From positions 4,537,777-4,601,776 of the forward strand of contig CM022669.1 in assembly GCA_012295275.1 (NCBI GenBank): DNA of 64,000 nt, written 5' to 3'. Of this stretch, positions 58,536 through 64,000 are shown in pieces (the first letter of the stretch is position 1; the number at the start of each line of letters is the position of its first letter). The notes under the pieces are model-generated. The model was given only the letters and a program-made list of their open reading frames with translations. It had not been told where the DNA came from and searched no databases. The position numbers and the translations under genes are program-made. The DNA is from Chrysomallon squamiferum. Its lineage: Eukaryota; Mollusca; Gastropoda; Neomphalida; Peltospiridae.

Positions 58536-58706
58536 CCAGCAGAGTGGGTGGGTTCGCTGAACTGGAACCAGCAGAGTGGGTGGGTTCGCTGAACTGGAAC
58601 CAGCAGAGTGGGTGGGTTCGCTGAACTGGAACCAGCAGAGTGGGTGGGTTCGCTGAACTGGAACCAGCAGAGTGGGTGGGTTCACTGAACTGGAACCAGC
58701 AGAGCT
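58536..58706 (+). repeat. 32-bp GC-rich minisatellite, 5.3 copies
   Basis: CCAGCAGAGTGGGTGGGTTC then GCTGAACTGGAA, period exactly 32. Copies are almost identical (one CpG lost in the last). Markedly more GC-rich than its surroundings. The GGGTGGG core is G-rich. Period 32 rotates the reading frame, so the Pro-rich minus frame is an artefact. Confidence 0.97.
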
Positions 58707-60265
58707 GATTTATCCAAAGAATGTGATTTATTCTTTACTGAAAACTTGAACGTGTTTATGAAGAAAGTCTTGCTGCATTATATGGAGTCCACTGTTTGCT
58801 TTTCAAGATACTTCTGTAATCCTTAACCAAATGAATGATACAGCATAAACATGTATGATACAACATATCAACATGTATAATAAAACAAAACCATATATGT
58901 GACAGAGTAATCACACATATGCATCATGCAGTTTAACTATATGTCTGATACAAGATAAAACACACGAATCAACATAGCAATCTAAATAATACAATATAAC
59001 CACATATGAAAAACATATTTTGTTAAATACAACATTTTTCTTCATACTTCTTTTTATAAAAACCATAATACAAATATAACATTGTAGATCACAGTATACG
59101 TGATATCACATACCACATACTTTGATATCCAATAATGGCAATAACCTGAGTCCTGATCCTAGGACACCTCGTAGCTCTAAAATGACATCTCGTCCACTGC
59201 CAGTGATTGGTTTGTAAATGTCAGCTACTTATCTGAAGAAGCTGTCACTTTCAGATGACTTCTAAACTGTCTTGAGGTGTTTTCACAGAAAAGCCACTTG
59301 AAGCATGTAATGGATGTGTAAAATTCACAAAGTGGAATCAATTTTATGTCAGAAAAGTACAAAATGGACTAATATGTCTAAGAAAACAGCAGAATTGAGC
59401 AAAGCAGATCATGTATTTTTTAACAATAAATTTAATAAAACAAAATTAAAAAACAGTAATGAAACCCCAATATTTGAAATATTTTTTATGTTTCTGTCAG
59501 CTGGATGATAGGTACAGATAAATCATCTTGATTTTTGTTTTATCTGCAAGATGAAATTAAGGTTCATTCAGTATGCAGCTGAATGTCTTTTCTCGTTTCA
59601 TGTAGAAAACTGTCCATTTCACCCTTTTGACTGAAATAAGCCCATTTGCAGAATTTATGACATGATATATTTTGAAAAGAAATTATGCCTGCCTCTTTCA
59701 ATACCACTGGCAACCATTTGGTTTCTTCTTTTGTTTTATTTTCTCCCAATTTCTTCGGAGAACTTGTAAAAACAGTTCATAACAAGACAGAAATAAAAGC
59801 AAATAAATCTGTGTTTCACGCTGTCTGAAATGTCAAACATTTCACTTTTTTTTATATTTTTTTTTTATTTAAACACAAACAAGAAAAGCACCCAGTGTCA
59901 CTGCTGTAGAAAAACAAATGTTAAGCAGGCATGTAACAGGCAAATCAATTATGAGAAACAAATATTTGTATCTTGTGTTTCTGACAAGTCAGTCCCACCT
60001 TTCCTCTGATACAAACACAGTTTCAAAAACAATTGCGTTTGTCTGTTTAGTTCTACTAAATTTCCTTCCACTGTTTTTGTATATTAAATTTTGTTTACTT
60101 AAAAAAATTTTTTTTTTTTTTTAAAAATTCAACATTTAAAAAACATGTATTTATGCAAATTAATTAATATATAAGTTTAAAGTAAGACAAATATCAGAAC
60201 ATTATAGAAACACACACACATTTTTAATTACATGGGTAAAAAATAATGACTGAAATAAATGAGGA
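58707..60265. other. unique AT-rich sequence
   Basis: The longest stretch without simple repeats in the right part of the window. It contains the open frame noted at 59564-59749 and T-runs near 59848 and 60109-60121. No gene identified. Confidence 0.45.
59564..59749 (-). other. protein-like open frame, unconfirmed
   Basis: A 61-codon minus-strand frame, open about 9 codons further upstream to a stop, containing KWLPVVLKEAGIISF and CHKFCKWAYFSQKGEMDSFL. It is not repeat-derived and has a plausible acceptor (GTTTTTACAAG) near its start. No family recognised; a decayed gene or transposon fragment, or chance. Confidence 0.15.
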
Positions 60266-60269
60266 ATTT

Positions 60270-60482
60270 TAATAATAGTAGCAGTTACAGAATAATAGTA
60301 ATATCAATACAAATATGATTACATATGTAACAGTAACAGTAATAGTACTAATAAAAACAAAAGTAGCAGTAGTAGTAGAAGCAACAAGTAGTAACAGTAG
60401 TATTAAAAGTAGTGGTAGTATTTGTAGCAGTAGTAGCAGCAGTAGTTATAGTAGTTATAGTTGTTGCAGTAACAGTAATAGC
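60270..60482 (+). repeat. (GTA/CAG)n trinucleotide tract
   Basis: AGT/GCA/ACA units, the left boundary zone of duplication copy 2. Confidence 0.9.
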
Positions 60483-61674
60483 AGTAATATAGTTTTTGCA
60501 GTAACAGTAATAGCAGTAATATTAGTAGTATTTGTAGTAGTTTTGTAGTAATAGTTGTAACAGCAGTATCTGTACTAGAGGGAGCAGTTGTAGTAGTAGT
60601 TACAGTGTGATAACTTCGTGTTCGTGATTTAAACCAGAATCAATCAAATAATCAATCTGTTTCCAGTACTCTTCATTCACAACTCATAAAAATATTCCAG
60701 TCATAATTTTCTTCCACTAATTTCTTCGTCATAATAATGAACAAAGTCAGAAACTTTAGCCAAGAGAAGCAAGCTTCAGCATTTCTAGAACAAAAAAGCT
60801 TGCCACCAATAACCTTCAGTTCATTACATCAAATAATATTGCCTTTTTTCCCTCTCCATTTGATGGAAAATTTCAGCGAAGTCAAAGACTGTGTGCATGA
60901 CAATCAGACTTTAATATTTTTTCAACACCAGCTTTTGTCAGATATTACCCACCCCCACAGTTCATTAGCGATGTAAATAGTCTGATGATAAATATTTTTA
61001 TTTTCCTCTGACTCGAGTAGAATATCTCGGCAGACAGACAAGTCATGGGCATGCTGAGATGCATCAATTGTATTACACAACTAATTAATGATGCAGATAT
61101 TTGAAAAACAGATTTAATTGTTAATGGAAACTAAACAGTTCACAAATGTCTCTGTTGCTGTCTAAAACATTAGAAGCCAATTATGAAATTAATCAAGGTG
61201 AAATGAATTATTTCAAAATGTTTGCGTTATATAAGATTTCAAATCTATATAGACACACATACATGCATATATAACTAACATTCACATATGTACTTATATA
61301 TACATACACAGAGACACAAGCACAGAAAAACACTGAGAAAAATACAAAACAGAGTCAGTCAGAAAAATAAAAGATGTTGTAAGTTAAGAAATATATACAA
61401 ACTGGCAGACACACAAGCACATACACACACACCTATACACATGCATGCACATACACACATACATACCCTCACACAGAAATATAAATATATAAACTTCCAT
61501 CCATCCTCCCTCCCACATAGAAATATAACTCTCCTCTTTTTCTCTCCTCTCTCTTTTTTATTTAAAAGTCTTCCATCCATCTCTCCTCCCACATCTCTAT
61601 ATTCTCTCTCTCTCTCTCCTACACTCTTTTTCACTCTTCTTTTTCTCTCCCTCTCTCTCTCTTTCTTTCTATAA

Positions 61675-61751
<77 letters not shown>
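60483..61751 (+). repeat. 1.1 kb dispersed duplication, copy 2
   Basis: Partner of 3392-4562, same orientation, about 57 kb away. The unique core matches almost base for base. Within its pyrimidine-rich right end this copy has an extra roughly 100-bp block (about 61540-61640). It ends in (CT)n (61685-61751). The 79-codon frame at 60737-60976 is broken in copy 1 by one extra T. Confidence 0.9.
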
Positions 61752-61758
<7 letters not shown>

Positions 61759-61789
61759 CTTTTTCTCTCTCTAACACATACATATGCTA

Positions 61790-62440
61790 GTGACATCAGT
61801 GAGAGTACCCTGAAAACACAATCAGCATTTCTGTTCAGTGACGTACGACTCTAGAGGTATTAAAGGCTTCTCGAGGAAAAACCCTGGCGGCGAGATGTAA
61901 TGGCAAATCAAGAAGATTTTTTATTATTATTATTATTGTTCATTTCACGAAACGCTCTTTGGCTCGGATACTGGGCAATATTCTCAATCCATACAAATAG
62001 TGCAGAAAATGTTGTTTACGTCACTCATTCGGGTTTATAGTTGTTTGTGTGAGTTTTATCTTCCTGTACGATAGATAAGCCACAGTCTCATTGTGTATTT
62101 TGTTCCCATCCTGGATTCAACACAGACGGATGTTTGAGATTTTTATGACGGCATAAAAGCGGATTATGTAAAAGAAAAATGAGCGAGGTTTTCATTCAGG
62201 AATTCAGGCTCTTTTCAGTGATTTGATTTTTATGGTAATTAATATTCACAGAAAGTAGTCGAAGAGGTACAAGAATTATCTGTCAGATTTTCAGACAGAT
62301 AACTTATTTTCGGTTTATGCCGATTTAGCAGCGAATGCGGTTGACAAAAATTTACTAACCATTTCATCAAGGATTCTCTACATGTCCCAGTGTTAGGTAC
62401 AGTAATTAAAAAAAATGGCACAGACTACAAAATGCTGACT
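61790..62440. other. unique CpG-containing island
   Basis: About 650 bp with some 25 CpGs (GACGTACG, CTGGCGGCGAG, CACGAAACGC, GATTTAGCAGCGAATGCGG) in an otherwise CpG-poor window, few repeats (one ATT run at 61922-61940), and a 9-bp hairpin TTATCTGTC/GACAGATAA at about 62276-62302. It could be a promoter, first exon or conserved enhancer. No start codon leading to a donor in the right phase for FOCAD exon A was found. Confidence 0.4.
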
Positions 62441-62607
62441 GGAAGAAGTTCTCTGCTTTAACAACATGGCTGTGTGGTTTATGGTGGTTTACAAAGAATT
62501 AAATCTAAAAGCACTGGAAAGTTTATTGTCAGTTCAACTGCGTAACTCACGTGTTGAAGATCTCATGATGACAAGATGAAATTAGTCTTTAAAAATGAAG
62601 ACAACCA

Positions 62608-62855
62608 CGATTTTTTTTTTTCTTTATTTGTTTTACTTTTTATAAAATTATTATTTTATTATTATTACTATTATTATTTTTTTTTAATTTATTATTATGG
62701 TTATTGCTATTGTTGTTAATAATAATAATAATAATAATAACAGTAACCATAACCATAATAATAAATAAAATAAAAAAATAATAATAGTAATAATAATAAA
62801 ATAAAAAATATAATAATTCTATAAAAAATAAAACAAATAATGAAAAAAAAAAGTA
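62608..62855. repeat. ~250-bp imperfect palindrome
   Basis: The left arm (about 62608-62718) and the reverse complement of the right arm (about 62737-62855) align along roughly 110 bp, including complex parts (TATTTGTTTTA, TATAAAATTATT, TTACTATTATTATT, TTATTATGGTTAT), around an (AAT)n centre. Transcribed RNA would fold into a long hairpin. Confidence 0.85.
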
Positions 62856-62868
62856 TTATTATTATTAT

Positions 62869-62903
<35 letters not shown>

Positions 62904-63370
62904 CTTTTTTCATCTTGATTGGTTAAGAATGGATGGCTTCAGACAAGAGAATGTAGAAATGTGCCGCTACTCACTGGCTGAGGTTTCAAACCTCTAAACC
63001 TCTTAAATGTACTCACTGGCTTAACTTTCAAAAAAACTGGTTTATACACGATTTGATTCACTCTTACATTCATCTTCCAAATGACAGGAAGGTACACACC
63101 ACAACCTGTGTTAACATTTTAACATATTCTACACTCATTTTTACACATTTAAAAAAATAATCCTATGTCATCATTCTTTTATGACACTATTGATTTGTTT
63201 TTTTTCAGTTTTATCATTTTCAGTAAACAAAAAAAAAAAAAATAAAAAAAAAAAAAATTGATCCTTTGCTGCTAATTGATCTGTAGCACAAGACATAATA
63301 AACAATGGGTATTTTTTTTTATAACATCTTTATGTCTGTTACTATTAAATTCTAATAAAGAGTCTTCCTT
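62856..63370. other. (ATT)n/(AGT)n then unique sequence
   Basis: ATT/AGT run at 62853-62901. 62970-63050 has two copies of TACTCACTGGCTGAGGTTTC-type sequence, 43 bp apart. A-runs at 63228-63257. No gene. Confidence 0.6.
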
Positions 63371-63376
63371 TTTCAT

Positions 63377-63449
63377 ATCGATCTATCTATCTATCTATAT
63401 AGATAAATAGACAGCTATATAGATAGATAAATAGATATAGATATAGACA

Positions 63450-63485
<36 letters not shown>

Positions 63486-63490
63486 TATAT
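63377..63490 (+). repeat. (TCTA)n/(TAGA)n, (CATA)n and (TA)n
   Basis: TCTA units run into TAGA units (63380-63445), self-complementary, then ATAC 63449-63478 and TA. Confidence 0.95.
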
Positions 63491-63545
63491 GCTTTGTTTA
63501 TCTATAAATACTGAAATATCTTGAGCTATCGATATTTATTCATTT

Positions 63546-63630
63546 TGTCTAAGGGTTCTTAGAAAGTCTACTCTAACTAGGATTGATCCTGCAGTCTATC
63601 AAACATTAAGCAAGTCTTGCCAGGCATTAT
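63546..63630 (+). mobile_element. possible degenerate tRNA-like SINE
   Basis: TGTCTAAGGGTTC resembles an A box and GGATTGATCC a B box. The following AAGCAAGTCTTGCC parallels the CAGCAAGACTTCC found after the B box in the 25.0 kb SINE. The A-B spacing (34 bp) is short. Confidence 0.3.
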
Positions 63631-64000
63631 TTCCATCTTACCATTAAGTGTATAGTGATTCAGAGCGAGATGACTTTGAGAGAAACACTAACAACAATCA
63701 GCAAAATCTTCATTTCTTTTCTAACTTTCATGACCAATCTCATAAGAAGGGAAACATCTGTACTAACTGGAGAAGATCAATGATTTTCTAGAGATGTTTT
63801 GTTAAGTACTGCTGTAGTGTTGTTGTTATTGCTGGATAACAAAAAGAAGTAAAAACAGAAGAAGAGGAAGAAAAGAATGGAACAAAGTAGATTAAAAACA
63901 GAAGAAAAAAAATGCAAAAAAATAAAATAAAATAAATGAAGAAGAAACCCCTAAAAATCCCAATTACAAAAACACAAACAGAAACTAAATTCCCAAATCA
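63631..64000. other. unique then A-rich sequence
   Basis: No gene seen to the window end. 63840-63950 is purine-rich. Confidence 0.5.

Noticed and set aside
60737-60976. 79-codon plus-strand gene in duplication copy 2
   Set aside because: The otherwise near-identical copy 1 has one extra T in the frame (near 3732), so the frame is not maintained.
1-64000. rRNA, intact tRNA, telomeric repeats, LTR or LINE proteins, viral insertions
   Set aside because: Looked for on both strands by motif and peptide inspection; none seen.

Overview
This is a 64 kb piece of animal (metazoan) nuclear DNA. It is AT-rich and almost entirely non-coding: spliceosomal exons sit in a sea of microsatellites, minisatellites, purine/pyrimidine-biased tracts and old, decaying tandem repeats. 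The repeat style (CA/GT, CT/GA, TATG, ATCC and AAT arrays every few hundred bases, very large introns) fits a mollusc or another lophotrochozoan with an inflated genome. That placement is inference; no species-diagnostic sequence was recognised.

One gene is supported. Three exons on the minus strand (33800-33729, 31580-31426 and 27626-27525, in transcript order) have good splice sites and phases that fit together exactly. Their joined product of about 110 residues aligns with the N-terminal part of focadhesin (FOCAD/KIAA1797), a large helical-repeat protein tied to focal adhesions and to stability of the SKI RNA-decay helicase complex. The short first coding exon expected upstream (above 33800) and the roughly 1,600 further codons expected downstream (below 27525) were not found. 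Everything below about 27.5 kb is therefore either a giant FOCAD intron or hides exons I could not recognise. Everything above 33.8 kb is intron 1 or 5' flank.

Layout. 0-27 kb: AT-rich sequence, two purine-biased tracts (5.4-7.05 kb), diverged tandem repeats (8.7-9.3, 19.4-19.9 and 21.8-22.2 kb), and a recent 1.6 kb tandem duplication (23.6-26.8 kb) carrying a tRNA-like SINE in each copy. 27.5-33.8 kb: the three FOCAD exons, with simple repeats right against their splice sites and a 98-bp repeat cluster in the intron between exons B and C. 34-48 kb: low-complexity blocks alternating with unique, more CpG-containing islands, a 24-bp minisatellite (41.0-41.7 kb) and a 62-bp minisatellite with a palindromic core (43.6-44.4 kb). 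48.6-52.6 kb: a 1.8 kb minisatellite containing an 804-bp higher-order duplication, then a nested 24/72/274-bp repeat, then a 40-bp repeat. 52.6-64 kb: more arrays, a second copy of a 1.1 kb segment also present at 3.4-4.5 kb, a CpG-containing unique island, and a roughly 250-bp imperfect palindrome.

No CRISPR array, rRNA, intact tRNA, telomeric repeat or intact transposon was found. I did not find a new defence or enzymatic system. The most notable content is the repeat architecture, the repeat-bounded FOCAD splice sites and a few perfect nuclear-receptor-type motifs.
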